Shown: positions 18,621 through 31,120, numbered from the stretch's first letter. The stretch is 64,000 bases of DNA from Granulicella sp. L56 (GCF_009765835.1 NZ_LMUS01000006.1:1880438-1944437); one strand, 5' to 3'. Notes: generated from the sequence alone by a model not told the origin. Numbers and translations: made by a program.

Positions 18621-20308
18621 TACTGTTCGTCCGGCGCCCTTTCTTCGTGGTGTTCCTGTTCGGTATTGATCTCCCACAGTGCAGCCTTGTCGAGATTCCC
18701 TGAGATGATTCCGTCGACTGCCATCATCGCGGTCAACATGCTGTGGTCCTGATTGTTGTACTTGTGCATTCCGTTTCTGCCCACCAGGAACAGGTTCTCG
18801 AATCCATCGGTGAACGAACGCAGCTCGTCGAACCGGTTGTAAGTCCCGAAGTAGGCCGGATAGGTCTTCGGCACTCGAACGACATGACCATCGGTAACGT
18901 CTTCGGCGTTGAGAATGCCGATCTTCGCGACCTCGGCGATGGCAAACTGCTTCAACTCTTCGTCCGGCATCTTCCACAGATCGTCCGTGTCATAGCAGAA
19001 GTATTCCAGCCCAATCCAGACCTTATCGGGGTCGGCTACAAGATAAGGGCTCCAATTATTGAAAATTTGTAACCGGCCCAGGAGCACATCCGGCTCTTGA
19101 ATATAGATCCACGTGTCTTTGAGCAGGCCGCCGTCTGTTTCCCGCACCTTCAGCCGTTCCACCAGCAGGCCGACGGTAATAAAGTCGCGATACTGCAAGC
19201 CCTCGCTCACCTCGCGCACATTCTCCGGCACGGGAGCGTCGATGGCCTGCACCAGCTCGCGCATGGGCATGGTCGAAAAGAAATAGTCTCCGGCAAACGT
19301 GCGTCGCTCGCCCGCGTCGTTGATCGCATCGACAGAGACCACGCGGCTGCCCTCGCAATGAATGCCGCCCACTCGCCAGCCCATGTGGATCTCTCCGCCT
19401 CTCTCGCGAACGAGATCGGCCACATGCTCCCATAACTGACCCGGCCCGAGTTTCGGATACAGGAAACGCTCGATCAGGCTGGTGTCCGTTCCTTTCTGCG
19501 CGATATCTTCACTCTTCTTCTGGCCAAAAGTCTTCTTTGCAAAATGCTTCACCGCAGTCGTAAGGTTCAATCCCTTGATCCGCTGCGCTCCCCACTCTGC
19601 CGAGATCTCCTCGCAGGGAGTTCCCCACACCTTTTCCGTGTAGCTCTTGAAGAAGGTGAAGTAGAGCTGTCGCCCAAAACGATTGATAAGGAAATCCCTG
19701 AGGCTCTTTTCTGGCTTGATCTGGTTCACGCGCGAAAATATGTAACTGGTACCGACCTTAATCGTCCGTACCGCGCCGAGATTTCTCAGCGTCGTCCCAG
19801 TCAGCGTGATCGGATAGTCGAAGAACCTCCGCAGATAATAGATCCGGCTCTTCCGCGGGCGAATCAGCATCACGAGATCGGGATCGGCTGGAGCCGCCAC
19901 GGTCATTACCGCTTCACCGTGGCCGCTCTCGTCGCAGGAAGCAACGTCAGCTTCGACGGCCTCCGTGATCAAAGGCCCGGCCCCGCGAAGGACGGGCTCC
20001 TCTGCCAAGCGGGCGGGCACAGCCACAACGCGCTGTCTCCCCCGATAGCTCACCGTATGTGCGCTCGAACTGTCGGCTTCGAGCGGCATCAGGTCGAGCC
20101 ACCACTGCATGACCCGGTCGCTCTTCGAAAAGAAGCGGTGGCCGCCGATGTCCATCCGGTTGCCGTTGTAGCGGACGGTGCGCGAGAGGCCACCGATCTC
20201 ATGGCTGGCCTCGAGCACAATTGGAGTCACATTGCTGCGCCGGAGAAATTCAAGCGCCGCCGTCAGCCCCGCTGGTCCCGCGCCGATGATAATCGCTCGT
20301 CTCTCCAT
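18599..20308 (-). CDS. FAD-dependent oxidoreductase (UDP-galactopyranose mutase/amine oxidase-like)
   Basis: The N-terminus has the FAD-binding loop [20 protein letters not shown] followed by [24 protein letters not shown] near residues 55-64 is typical of the NAD(P)/FAD oxidoreductase group allied to UDP-galactopyranose mutase and desaturase-like enzymes. The C-terminal FAD strand is [20 protein letters not shown]. It has 569 residues. Residues near 100-160 look like an insert rich in Ala and Asp. The substrate is unknown, probably a sugar nucleotide or lipid-linked compound. The ATG at 20308 is used. It converges with the NTF2-like gene. Confidence 0.83.
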   Translation of the reverse strand: MERRAIIIGAGPAGLTAALEFLRRSNVTPIVLEASHEIGGLSRTVRYNGNRMDIGGHRFFSKSDRVMQWWLDLMPLEADSSSAHTVSYRGRQRVVAVPARLAEEPVLRGAGPLITEAVEADVASCDESGHGEAVMTVAAPADPDLVMLIRPRKSRIYYLRRFFDYPITLTGTTLRNLGAVRTIKVGTSYIFSRVNQIKPEKSLRDFLINRFGRQLYFTFFKSYTEKVWGTPCEEISAEWGAQRIKGLNLTTAVKHFAKKTFGQKKSEDIAQKGTDTSLIERFLYPKLGPGQLWEHVADLVRERGGEIHMGWRVGGIHCEGSRVVSVDAINDAGERRTFAGDYFFSTMPMRELVQAIDAPVPENVREVSEGLQYRDFITVGLLVERLKVRETDGGLLKDTWIYIQEPDVLLGRLQIFNNWSPYLVADPDKVWIGLEYFCYDTDDLWKMPDEELKQFAIAEVAKIGILNAEDVTDGHVVRVPKTYPAYFGTYNRFDELRSFTDGFENLFLVGRNGMHKYNNQDHSMLTAMMAVDGIISGNLDKAALWEINTEQEHHEERAPDEQYQEAIVP

Positions 20309-20460
20309 CAAACCGCCATGCCGCCCATCTCTCCGGCCCTGAGTATATGAGGTTGGACGATCTCCGCCGAGAGGTTGTCACTGCATTGTCTTTTCGGGGT
20401 CACATTTTATGAGGCCGGGATTGGCTTCTGCGTTTCTGTAGAGCCTCTGACTTTCCGGCA

Positions 20461-20499
20461 AAAGGAAAGGCCGCCATCGCTGGCGGCCTCCTTTGTTTT
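20461..20499 (-). terminator. Terminator after the Tes-like radical SAM gene
   Basis: GGCCGCC and GGCGGCC pair around ATCGCT, extended by AAAGGA and TCCTTT outside. T-rich sequence follows on the minus strand. Confidence 0.8.
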
Positions 20500-20529
20500 G
20501 CGCGAAACGCGTCTGCTGGCTGCAATGCC

Positions 20530-22650
20530 TTAGTCGCCGGCAACGGTCTCTTCGATGCTGTTGACTACTTCGGCTTTAGACGGAGCTGGCTTGATGCCGC
20601 CGATGGAGTCGAGAGAGATGAAGCCCGGGACTTCCTGCTCGCCTAGCACTTCCTTGCGGTAGAGCTTGGCCATCTTCGCATTCTCGGCGTCCTGCTTGAT
20701 CTTCGCGTCGCGCGCCCGGATCTTCTCTTCGCGGGCGTTCTTGGCGACACCGGACTTCTCGAAGGTGTCGTTGGCAGCCGCGTTGACGTGAGCATCGTTG
20801 AGCACGAGGTCGTAGCTCGACTCCTTCTCGAGACCCACCTTCTTGCCGCCGGCGAAGATCTCGTGACGGCCATGCTCCTCGTACCACTTTGTCAGGGTGG
20901 AGGTCATGTGCATCTTCTCGATGATGTTTCTCCAGCCGACGCCGGTGTTGTAGGCGCAGAAGCTGATCTCACCCTCTTGCGTGGCGTAGGGGATGATGCA
21001 CTGCTCGGTACGGCGGAAGTCGTAGTTGAAGAGGTCCTGGAACCACATGCCGGCGATGAAGAGGAAGTTCCAGCGGTCGGAGCGGCGAAGGTTGATGTCT
21101 TCCATCGTGCGGTCTGCCGTGACCTTTCCGTAGTCCTTGCCGGTTGCGCCGAAGCTCTTGTCGAACTTTTGCAGCAGGTCCTTGATCTTGAAGTGGGTCG
21201 GTGCCGCCTCGGGCTTGTAGTTACGCAGCAGCGCGAGGGTAACGCCGATGATGGAGAGCCACTTGCCGCGGGAGGCGTCGTTGATCTGAGCGACATCCTT
21301 GGCGAGACGGTCTGCATTGATGAAGGCGGTGACGGGAACGGCTTCCTTGGTCTCCTTGTCGATCATGAGCGCCATTGAGATACCGCAGTTCGGGTGGCAA
21401 CCGCAGGAGAGCTGGCCCCAGTCGCGGTCTGGTCCGTGAACCAAGTCGGCCCAGTCGGAGAAGGTGGACATGAAGGAGATGGGGAACCAGTCGCGGGTTG
21501 GCTCGCCGAGGCCGGTCTGGTTCTTGACGTCATGGGCGAGGTGCGACAGAGTGTAACGCTGTGCATGGCGGCGCTCGTCTGAGATGTCTTCGTCACGGCC
21601 GGTGAAGCTGACGGGCTGGAAGGAGAGGAAATTGATCTTCTTCGGATTGTCGAGGGCGAACTCGATGATACGGCCAACCTGCTCGTTGTTGATGCCGTTG
21701 ATGATGCAGGTGACGGGAACGATGTCCACGCCAGCCTCATGAAGGTTGTGGATGGCCTGGAGCTTGACGTCGAACGCGTTGCCGACCTTGCGGTGCGAGT
21801 TTGGTGCGTTGCCGATACCGTCGAACTGGAGGTAGGCGTAGCGGAGGCCCGCATCGGCAGCAGCCTTGGCGAACTCCTTCGACTTGGCGAACTCGATGCC
21901 GTTGGTCGCTGCCTGAACGCTGGTGTAGCCGACCTTGCGGGCGTAGGACACAGCATCGAGGAAGTACGGCGACAGGGTGGGCTCGCCGCCCGAGAACTGC
22001 ACGCTCATCTGCCGCCTGGGCTTGATGGTTACGGCGTTGTCGAGCATGGTCTTGATCTCGTCCCACGTCAGCTCGTGGACAAAGCCGACCTGGTTGGCGT
22101 CCATGAAGCAGGGGTCGCACATCATGTTGCAGCGGTTGGTCAGGTCGATCGTGAGCACCGAACCGCGGCCGTGCGTGACGGTTGACGTCCCGTGGTTGTG
22201 CAGCTTCTCGTCGTTGTGGGCGCGGATGTCGCGGCCCGGGAAGACCTCTTCGAGGTGCTTGAAGAAGGCGGTGTCGATGGACATGACATCTTCAAAGTGG
22301 CCGTGGATGGGGCAGTCCTTCACCATCAGGATCTGGCCGTCGCGCTCGATGATCTGCGCCTTGATCTCTCCGACCTTCTCGTTGAGCAGGATCTCGTGAG
22401 GCAGCTTGCCATCGACGATCTGCTGGCGGATCTCAGGGATGCACCGGGGGCAGAGGGAATCAGTCGTACGCGGCCAGCCGAGGGGCGGCTTCTCCTTCTG
22501 ATAGCTCTTGAGCAGCGGCTTGTCACTCCACCTGGGGGTAAAGCTCTCATTGGGGCTGATTGCGTTCAGCTTGTTGAAGACTACCCAACCGGCTTTCGCT
22601 GCCTGCGTGAGAGATTTCTCAAAGAACTTCGATGGCTTCGTTTTTGACAT
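20530..22650 (-). CDS. Tes-like radical SAM protein, candidate membrane-spanning lipid synthase
   Basis: The radical SAM cluster motif is CX3CX2C at Cys174, 178, 181 (LTNRCNMMCDPCFMDA), with GGEP at 221-224. The N-terminus has a CxxC (67, 70) and Cys113 in VKDCPIHGHF. Further Cys lie at 416, 418, 422 (SCGCHPNCG) and 551, 565. This Cys layout is that of archaeal tetraether synthase Tes/MJ0619 relatives, which carry several Fe-S clusters and join lipid tails. Acidobacteria make iso-diabolic acid and branched GDGT lipids, so a tail-to-tail coupling role is a sound inference. At 706 residues it exceeds archaeal Tes, with a charged 70-residue tail. AGGAGA lies 9 bases before the ATG. Single gene, own terminator. 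Confidence 0.82.
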   Translation of the reverse strand: MSKTKPSKFFEKSLTQAAKAGWVVFNKLNAISPNESFTPRWSDKPLLKSYQKEKPPLGWPRTTDSLCPRCIPEIRQQIVDGKLPHEILLNEKVGEIKAQIIERDGQILMVKDCPIHGHFEDVMSIDTAFFKHLEEVFPGRDIRAHNDEKLHNHGTSTVTHGRGSVLTIDLTNRCNMMCDPCFMDANQVGFVHELTWDEIKTMLDNAVTIKPRRQMSVQFSGGEPTLSPYFLDAVSYARKVGYTSVQAATNGIEFAKSKEFAKAAADAGLRYAYLQFDGIGNAPNSHRKVGNAFDVKLQAIHNLHEAGVDIVPVTCIINGINNEQVGRIIEFALDNPKKINFLSFQPVSFTGRDEDISDERRHAQRYTLSHLAHDVKNQTGLGEPTRDWFPISFMSTFSDWADLVHGPDRDWGQLSCGCHPNCGISMALMIDKETKEAVPVTAFINADRLAKDVAQINDASRGKWLSIIGVTLALLRNYKPEAAPTHFKIKDLLQKFDKSFGATGKDYGKVTADRTMEDINLRRSDRWNFLFIAGMWFQDLFNYDFRRTEQCIIPYATQEGEISFCAYNTGVGWRNIIEKMHMTSTLTKWYEEHGRHEIFAGGKKVGLEKESSYDLVLNDAHVNAAANDTFEKSGVAKNAREEKIRARDAKIKQDAENAKMAKLYRKEVLGEQEVPGFISLDSIGGIKPAPSKAEVVNSIEETVAGD

Positions 22651-22688
22651 TGAATGCTGTCTCCTGACAGTGTGGCCTGAAGCGGAAA

Positions 22689-22745
22689 AATATACGTCGC
22701 CTCTTCCAGCCTATCTAACTAATATTTCTTCCAGCCTACCTAACT
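22689..22745 (-). promoter_or_regulatory. Putative promoter and direct-repeat operator of the Tes-like gene
   Basis: On the minus strand two 19-base units, AGTTAGGTAGGCTGGAAGA (22727-22745) and AGTTAGATAGGCTGGAAGA (22702-22720), differ at one base and start 25 bases apart. A TATATT hexamer (22689-22694) follows, 39 bases before the ATG. The nearer unit covers the place of the -35 box, which is otherwise poor (TTAGAT), as expected for activator-dependent promoters. Confidence 0.5.
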
Positions 22746-22750
22746 CTTCT

Positions 22751-23029
22751 TTGGATGCGGAAGTACACATCCAGGTGCCCTTTTTGTGTCCCTTTTCCTA
22801 ACGGGCACAATAGGTTACGACGCTTTCAAGAGTACGTTTTTACCGCCGGACTTTGAACAACTGAGCGCTGATTGGCAATAATTTACATTGAATGGCGAAT
22901 TACAGCAGTGAAAGTGACCGTCGGGCAAAGCCTTTGAATCCAACTTCCGTCTAAATCGTATCTGTAAGTTCGAGATTTAGTAGTTCGAAATCGGGGTGGA
23001 AGCTGCCAAATCTTGTCGAGGCCCAGGAG
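22751..23029. other. Gene-free stretch before the MFS gene
   Basis: About 280 AT-rich bases between the operator of the Tes-like gene and the MFS gene. I see no gene, repeat or clear promoter. Confidence 0.3.
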
Positions 23030-24253
23030 TTGACGCCGCCCGTTCCTCCCGCGTGGGTGATAGGGCTGGCATGGCTTCCGTTTGGCATCGTTGTCGGCTT
23101 CACCATTACGGCGCTGCCGTTTCTGGTGACAAGGATGGGCGTCAGCCTCGATCGCGCAGCCGCCATGAGCGCCACGGTAATGACGCCGACCTTCTGGGCA
23201 TTTCTGCTCAACCCTATCCTCGACGTTGGGCTGACGCGCAGAGCGTACTGCTGGCTGACAGCGCTGGTTGCCGCTGCCTGCATGGCGTCGGGGCTGTGGG
23301 TGCTTTCTCCTGCGAGGCTTGGAGCGGCAACTATATTACTGCTGCTGGGAGAGTTGTCGATTGTACTGTTCAGCTCGGCTCTCTTCGGATGGCAGACGGA
23401 GTTTGTGCCGGAACGGATGCGCGGCATGGTGGGGGGATGGACGAACGTCGCCAACCTGGGTGGCGGCGCGCTTGGCTCGCTGGTCGTCATGTCGCTGGCC
23501 TCTCATGTGGATGCCCGCTGGATCGGTCTGGGGCTGATGGGCGCGATCATCTTGGGGCTGGTGCCTGCGCTGTGGTTTCCTCTGCCGCACCAATCGAAGT
23601 TCAAGCTGAAGCAGATCTTTGCCGACGCCATGAAGGCCACATGGCAGGCCACGAAGCAGAGAGAGTGCCTCGTTGGCTTCGCGCTTTTTCTTGCCCCGGC
23701 CAGTTCCCTTGCCGCCATCAACCTGTTCTCCGGCATTGGCAGAGATTTTTATGCCAGCGATCATGTGGTGATTCTGGTGACGGGCGCGGGATGCGCGATC
23801 AGCGCGTCGATAGGCTCGCTGGTCGGGGGATGGGCGTCGCACCGGTTCAACCGCGGCTATGTCTACCTTCTCTCAGGCATTGTGGGGGCCTTGTGCGCTC
23901 TGGTCGTCGCGTTTCTGCCCCATGTACCGGCTAACTTCATCTGGCTGGCGCTGGCCTACAACGGCATCGCGGGTGTCAGCTATGCGGCGTTCACTTCGTT
24001 GTGCCTGCAACTGGTAGGGCATCGCAGTCCGGTGGCGAGCACGCAGCTTGGCCTGTTCTCGGCTTCGACTAATGGCGCGATCGTCTTTATGACGGCGATG
24101 GATGGGCTTGGCTACCGACACTTCGGCGTGCGCGGGTTGCTGCTGACCGATGGGCTGGCCAGCCTTGCGGCGGCGATACCGCTTCTATTTCTAGTACGGC
24201 GCTATCTGCGGCGAGCGACGGTAGAAGAGGTCGCGCTGGGGCATCCTGCGTAG
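23030..24253 (+). CDS. MFS family transporter, 12 segments
   Basis: An inner-membrane carrier with about 12 hydrophobic segments. The loop after segment 4 has FGWQTEFVPERMRGMVGGW, which resembles AmpG-like and sugar-type MFS carriers. The second half starts near IFADAMKATWQATKQRE. It has 407 residues from a TTG at 23030, which lies directly after CAGGAG and so is too close to a ribosome site. No ATG or GTG exists between it and the upstream in-frame stop at 22952, so the true start is uncertain (a CTG at 23003 is another option). Substrate unknown. Confidence 0.83.
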   Translation: MTPPVPPAWVIGLAWLPFGIVVGFTITALPFLVTRMGVSLDRAAAMSATVMTPTFWAFLLNPILDVGLTRRAYCWLTALVAAACMASGLWVLSPARLGAATILLLLGELSIVLFSSALFGWQTEFVPERMRGMVGGWTNVANLGGGALGSLVVMSLASHVDARWIGLGLMGAIILGLVPALWFPLPHQSKFKLKQIFADAMKATWQATKQRECLVGFALFLAPASSLAAINLFSGIGRDFYASDHVVILVTGAGCAISASIGSLVGGWASHRFNRGYVYLLSGIVGALCALVVAFLPHVPANFIWLALAYNGIAGVSYAAFTSLCLQLVGHRSPVASTQLGLFSASTNGAIVFMTAMDGLGYRHFGVRGLLLTDGLASLAAAIPLLFLVRRYLRRATVEEVALGHPA

Positions 24254-24311
24254 AAGCTGTCCAGAAGCTCTAAAAAGCCTTCTATAGCTATCTCCTCTCA
24301 GGTGTAGCTTC

Positions 24312-24345
24312 CTTTGTTTGTCCTTGTTTGTCCTTGTTTGTCCTT
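24312..24345. repeat. Short tandem repeat, three 10-base units
   Basis: TTTGTCCTTG is repeated three times after the MFS gene. It is not in a reading frame I believe to be used. Confidence 0.7.
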
Positions 24346-24404
24346 CCCGAAGGGAATCTGCGTTTTGCCCGAATCACCAAACGACATCTGGAGAAGAACC
24401 GCTC

Positions 24405-24436
24405 TAAACTCAAAGACCCCTGTATCTCGTCTTTGC
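24405..24436 (+). repeat. Decayed family A repeat, copy 4
   Basis: Only the 3' part remains: AAAGACCCCTGTATCTCGTC followed by TTTGC. The GTCATCTCGACC half is missing. It lies between the converging MFS and clpB genes; the rest of this 280-base gap shows nothing else. Confidence 0.6.
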
Positions 24437-24533
24437 TCCCACCTGTTTCCAAGGTTAGAAATCCCCAAACAAAAAGGTCTCCTCCGAATGTCTTCGAAAG
24501 AGACCCAAAATCAGGACGCTATTCAAAGGCGAC

Positions 24534-27209
<2,676 letters not shown>

Positions 27210-27390
27210 GCGCCAGCTCCTTGTGCCGAATTCACCTGTCCCTAAAAATACGCGCCCTCATGAAAGGATTGAAGGCCCACTCTATACCTGTCTTCGTTGT
27301 TAAAATTTAGACGCCGTCAGACGATAAAAGTTTCATATTATCTGATAACAATACACTCATATAAGGAGCCATCTTTCCTTCGGCCGAAGC

Positions 27391-27427
27391 AAAAAAAGAC
27401 CGCGCCAGAGAGGGGCGCGGTCTTTTT
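27391..27427 (-). terminator. Terminator after the TonB receptor gene
   Basis: AAAAAGACCGCGCC and GGGCGCGGTCTTTTT pair around AGAGA. This is a classic strong rho-independent terminator usable from both strands. Confidence 0.9.
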
Positions 27428-27446
27428 ACTATTGATACGGCTAGGG

Positions 27447-30400
27447 TTAGAAGATGATCTTCGCCCCGAACTGCATCTGACGGTTGGGATAGGCTCCGTT
27501 GAGACGACCGAAGGCCGCACCAGCGGTTGCCGTCGTGTTCAGGGAGCTATAGTTGGTGTGGTTCAGGACGTTGAAGACGTCGGCGTTGAGCTTGAAGTTC
27601 ACATGCTCGCCAATGCCGAAGATCTTCGACAGGGTGGTATCAGCCTGTTGCAGGCTGGGCAGAACGACGCTGCCTACGCCCGCCGATCCAAAAGCTGCAT
27701 TTGAGGCTGCGCCGAAGGCAGCCGGGTTGAGGTACTGTGCCTGGTGGCCGCTGAGAATAAAGCGGTTGCCCTTGGCGTACTGGCTGCCACCGAGATACTG
27801 CGCCCGGCGGCTGCCGGTCGAGGTATTGCCGGTGACGGTGTAGAAGGCTCCGCTCTGCACGCGGACGACAGCGCTGACCTGGATGCCGCCAAGTCCCTCG
27901 CGGAGGAAGACGTTGTGGTTGTGGAAGGTCGGAAGCGCCCAGACGACCGTGGAGATGAAGGCGTGCTTGCGGTCGATGTTGGTCTCGCCATAGTTGTAGC
28001 TGAGGTTCTGCCAGTTCTCCAGCGTCGCTCCGTTGCTCTGCGAATCGCCGAGCGCCTTGGCGAAGGTATAGCCGATGGTGAAGGTGACCTGGCCGGTACG
28101 CTTGGAGAGGTAAGCCTGCAGCGCGTTGTAGTTGGAGTTGGAGTCGCTGCGCGCCTGGGTGATCGCGCCGAATCCCTTATAGGGGTTGAAGTAGTTGGTG
28201 CTGTAGCTGGGGTTGGCAGCAACGGCAGCGAGGTTGGTGGGGAAGTTGATGTTAGGCTGCCGTACCTGGTGATGGCCTACATTGCCGACGTAGGTCGTCT
28301 CCAGCAACATGCCCTTGGGCAACTGCCGCTGCACGCCGAGGCTGAACTGCTCGATGTAAGGGTTCTTGAAGGCGGGGTCAATCGCGTTGATACCGCCCTG
28401 AAGGCTGGTGTTGTTGGGTGTGCCTGTGCCCAGCGTGCCGAGATTGCCGTTGTCGAACTCGGAGACGGACAGGAAGGGTTGGATGTTGACCTGACTGAAC
28501 GTGATGTTTCCTTCAGGCCGGTAGTAGAAGATCCCGTAGCCTCCGCGAACGACGGTCTTGTCGTCGGCAGAGTAAGCGAAGCCAAGACGCGGCCCGAAGG
28601 CACCGTGAATCGTATAGAGTCCGCGGGGTGCGCCTGTGGGGATAAAGGGGAAGGCCGCGGTGTTGATGTTCGGAACGCGCTTGAGCTGATCGGCAGGTAC
28701 ACCATCGCCGGCGCGAACGAGACCGTTATAAGCGTTGCCGGAGCCGGGAACGACGGTTCCGTTGGTGTTGACGGTGATGGCCTTGGTCGGGTCATAGACC
28801 GAGGGAACGAAGTTCGCCATGTTATTGCCCTGGGTGTAGAGCGGAAGGATGTCCTGCCAGCGTACGCCGTACTCAAGGCTGAGATTGCGGGTGGCCTTCC
28901 AGGTGTCCTGGGCAAAGACCTCGGGCTGGGTGAAACGGAAGTGACCGGTGGGGTCGGCGCTGGCCTCCTGATAGCTGGAGAAGTTGCCGAGCAGGGCATC
29001 GGCAAAGGCATTGCCGGTGGTGTTCGGGTTTCCGCTGGCATTAAAGGAGATATTACCGGTGTAGTAGGGGCGGCCGTTCTGGTCGATACGGTCGCGGGCG
29101 ACCATCGCTCCGAACTTGATCAGGTGGTTGCCCTTGACGACAGAGACGGTGTCTGACGCTTGAATGTCGGTCGTGGGCGAGTTGAGGGCAAAGTTCGGGC
29201 CCTGCACCCCCGCGTACGGTGTACCGGAGAAGGTCATCGCCGGAATGCCGTTGGGATAGGTTCCGCCATTGGGATAGAGACGGTTGTACTGGAAGCCGAA
29301 AGTTGAACGCTCCCAGTTAACGCCGACCGGAGGAATATGCTGCGAGGCGTAGCTGAAGTTGGCCTGCGACTGGTTGATGATGTTCGGCTTGATGGTCCAG
29401 GTCTCGGCGACGAGATAGCTCTGGCCGGGACGGCTGCGCTGGGTGGGTGTCGTAGGCAGAATGCCGGAGTTCGAGAAGGTGCCGAAGGGATCGATCAGGA
29501 CGTTGTGGTCGCTGATCCAGCGGCCGTAGATGCTGTTGTTCTGGTTGATGCGGAAGTCGAGGCGAATGATATCTTCGCGGAAGTTGAGCGGATTGGAGGG
29601 AGCGACGATCAGGTTACCGGAAGCGCCGGTGACATCGTTGTATTGGCCCAACTTATTCTCGACGCTGAAGACATCGGCGATGGCGCGTCCATCTGGAGTG
29701 ATCATGCCCGAGATGTCATTGTTCGGGATGGGGGTTTTTGTTCCTGGATAAAACAGTTGAGGCTGGCCGCTAAAGTTTCCGGCGAGCAGCGCGCTGCTAG
29801 GCGTCGTCAGCGAGGTGGGGGACTGCTGCTGGCGGAGCCGCTTCCACTCTTCACCACCGAAGAAGAAGAGCCGATCTTTAATAATGGGACCGCCGACGCC
29901 GTAGCCGAAGTCGTTGAAGACGAGCTGCGTCTTATTGGCCGAGAAGAAGGGCCGCGCGTCGAAGAGGTTATTGCGCACGTACTCGAAGACCGTCCCGTGG
30001 AACTGGTCGGTACCGCTCTTGGTGACGATGTTGAAGGCCGGGCCGGAGGTACGTCCGTACTCAGCCGAGAAGTTCGAGGTGTCGATCTTGACCTCTTGAA
30101 TGAAGTCCGCGCCGACGTTGTTCATCAAGCTGCTGTTACTGCCCGCGACCATGTTGAAGGCACCGTCAACGGTGAGGTTGCCGGAGTCGGCGCGATTGCC
30201 GTTGATGGACTGGTTGTTGGCGGCGAGGCTGGTGGTGACGGAGAAGATGTCCGGGTTGGTGACGACCGCGCCAGGAATCAGCGTCATGAGCTGGGTGTAG
30301 TTACGGCCGTTGAGGGCGAGGTTCTGCACCTGCTTGGAGTCGATAACGTGGGAGAGCTCGCCGCTGGTGGTGTTGAGGGTCTCGCCCTGAACGGCGGAGA

Positions 30401-30770
30401 CGGTGACGCTCTCCGTGGTGGAGCCAACCTGAAGCTCGAAGTTGGCGGTCAGATGCGAGTCGGCGCTGATATTGATGCCGGAACGGGTCTCACCGCGGAA
30501 GCCGCTCTGCGTGATGGCAACGGTGTAAGGCCCGATAGGAAGATTGGTCGCGATATAAAAGCCGCTGTTATCGGAGTTGACCGTGCGGGCAGCGTGGGTG
30601 TTGACGTTGGTGATGGTGATGGCCGCTCCGGGAACGACGCTGCCGGTCGAGTCCACAACGTTGCCGGCGATCTGGCCGAAGAAGTTCTGCGCGTGCAGCG
30701 ATGCGGTCACACTGAGCGTCAGCAAGAGAGCGAGACTGAGCCCTATTGTTTTAAAAAGTCTGCGAAACAT
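27447..30770 (-). CDS. Oar-like TonB-dependent outer-membrane receptor
   Basis: An energised importer or exporter of large substrates in the outer membrane. It has a signal peptide (1-27, SLHAQ) and a carboxypeptidase-regulatory beta domain (about 31-115, GQIAGNVVDSTGSVVPGAAI). The plug (about 130-245) contains LALNGRNYTQLMTLIPG and IQEVKIDTSNFSAEYGRTSG. The very large barrel ends with Phe (FGAKIIF), as expected for BAM substrates. It has 1107 residues. AGGAGG precedes the ATG. Such receptors are expanded in Acidobacteria and linked to plant polymer breakdown products; the ligand is unknown. It is a single gene with its own terminator. Confidence 0.95.
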   Translation of the reverse strand: MFRRLFKTIGLSLALLLTLSVTASLHAQNFFGQIAGNVVDSTGSVVPGAAITITNVNTHAARTVNSDNSGFYIATNLPIGPYTVAITQSGFRGETRSGINISADSHLTANFELQVGSTTESVTVSAVQGETLNTTSGELSHVIDSKQVQNLALNGRNYTQLMTLIPGAVVTNPDIFSVTTSLAANNQSINGNRADSGNLTVDGAFNMVAGSNSSLMNNVGADFIQEVKIDTSNFSAEYGRTSGPAFNIVTKSGTDQFHGTVFEYVRNNLFDARPFFSANKTQLVFNDFGYGVGGPIIKDRLFFFGGEEWKRLRQQQSPTSLTTPSSALLAGNFSGQPQLFYPGTKTPIPNNDISGMITPDGRAIADVFSVENKLGQYNDVTGASGNLIVAPSNPLNFREDIIRLDFRINQNNSIYGRWISDHNVLIDPFGTFSNSGILPTTPTQRSRPGQSYLVAETWTIKPNIINQSQANFSYASQHIPPVGVNWERSTFGFQYNRLYPNGGTYPNGIPAMTFSGTPYAGVQGPNFALNSPTTDIQASDTVSVVKGNHLIKFGAMVARDRIDQNGRPYYTGNISFNASGNPNTTGNAFADALLGNFSSYQEASADPTGHFRFTQPEVFAQDTWKATRNLSLEYGVRWQDILPLYTQGNNMANFVPSVYDPTKAITVNTNGTVVPGSGNAYNGLVRAGDGVPADQLKRVPNINTAAFPFIPTGAPRGLYTIHGAFGPRLGFAYSADDKTVVRGGYGIFYYRPEGNITFSQVNIQPFLSVSEFDNGNLGTLGTGTPNNTSLQGGINAIDPAFKNPYIEQFSLGVQRQLPKGMLLETTYVGNVGHHQVRQPNINFPTNLAAVAANPSYSTNYFNPYKGFGAITQARSDSNSNYNALQAYLSKRTGQVTFTIGYTFAKALGDSQSNGATLENWQNLSYNYGETNIDRKHAFISTVVWALPTFHNHNVFLREGLGGIQVSAVVRVQSGAFYTVTGNTSTGSRRAQYLGGSQYAKGNRFILSGHQAQYLNPAAFGAASNAAFGSAGVGSVVLPSLQQADTTLSKIFGIGEHVNFKLNADVFNVLNHTNYSSLNTTATAGAAFGRLNGAYPNRQMQFGAKIIF

Positions 30771-30984
30771 GTTGCCTCCTGAAGTTTTGGTTGCGTGGGG
30801 AGTCGATCTTTGAACGATTATGATTGGGGAGATTGTTTGAACTGCGAATTACCACCCACAGAACCATATATACCGTCTGTTTCGCTTGTCAATTGGAATG
30901 ATTCGCTCGGGGATGTCGAGGAAGGAACATCGGTGCTCAAATGAAACCGTTCGCTTTTGGGAAAGAAGGGTGGGAGGTTAAAAC

Positions 30985-31053
30985 AAGCAACGGCGAAATA
31001 CAGGGGTCTCTCCACCGCGGTGGCAAAAGCGCCGCCTCCGGTCGAGATGACGC
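30985..31053 (-). repeat. Intergenic repeat family A, copy 5
   Basis: Minus-oriented: GAAATACAGGGGTCTCTCC, a variable hairpin (CGCGGTGG...GCCGCC) and CCGGTCGAGATGACG. Pairs head to head with copy 6. Confidence 0.9.
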
Positions 31054-31120
31054 ACTGTTGTGACGGGCTTCTCCATTACCACAGCAAAAACTGCTGTTCT
31101 TTCTTCCCAATCTCAAATGC

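Noticed and set aside
27210..27300. Heat-shock CIRCE element before clpB
   Set aside because: No TTAGCACTC-N9-GAGTGCTAA or close variant was found.
28277..29041. Possible second gene inside the TonB receptor region, minus strand
   Set aside because: Wrong frame, with Ser/Thr/Pro/Arg-biased composition typical of shadows.
27744..29156. Long plus-strand frame opposite the TonB receptor gene (470 codons)
   Set aside because: Antisense shadow in GC-rich coding DNA. The minus frame has a signal peptide, plug and barrel, and a strong ribosome site.
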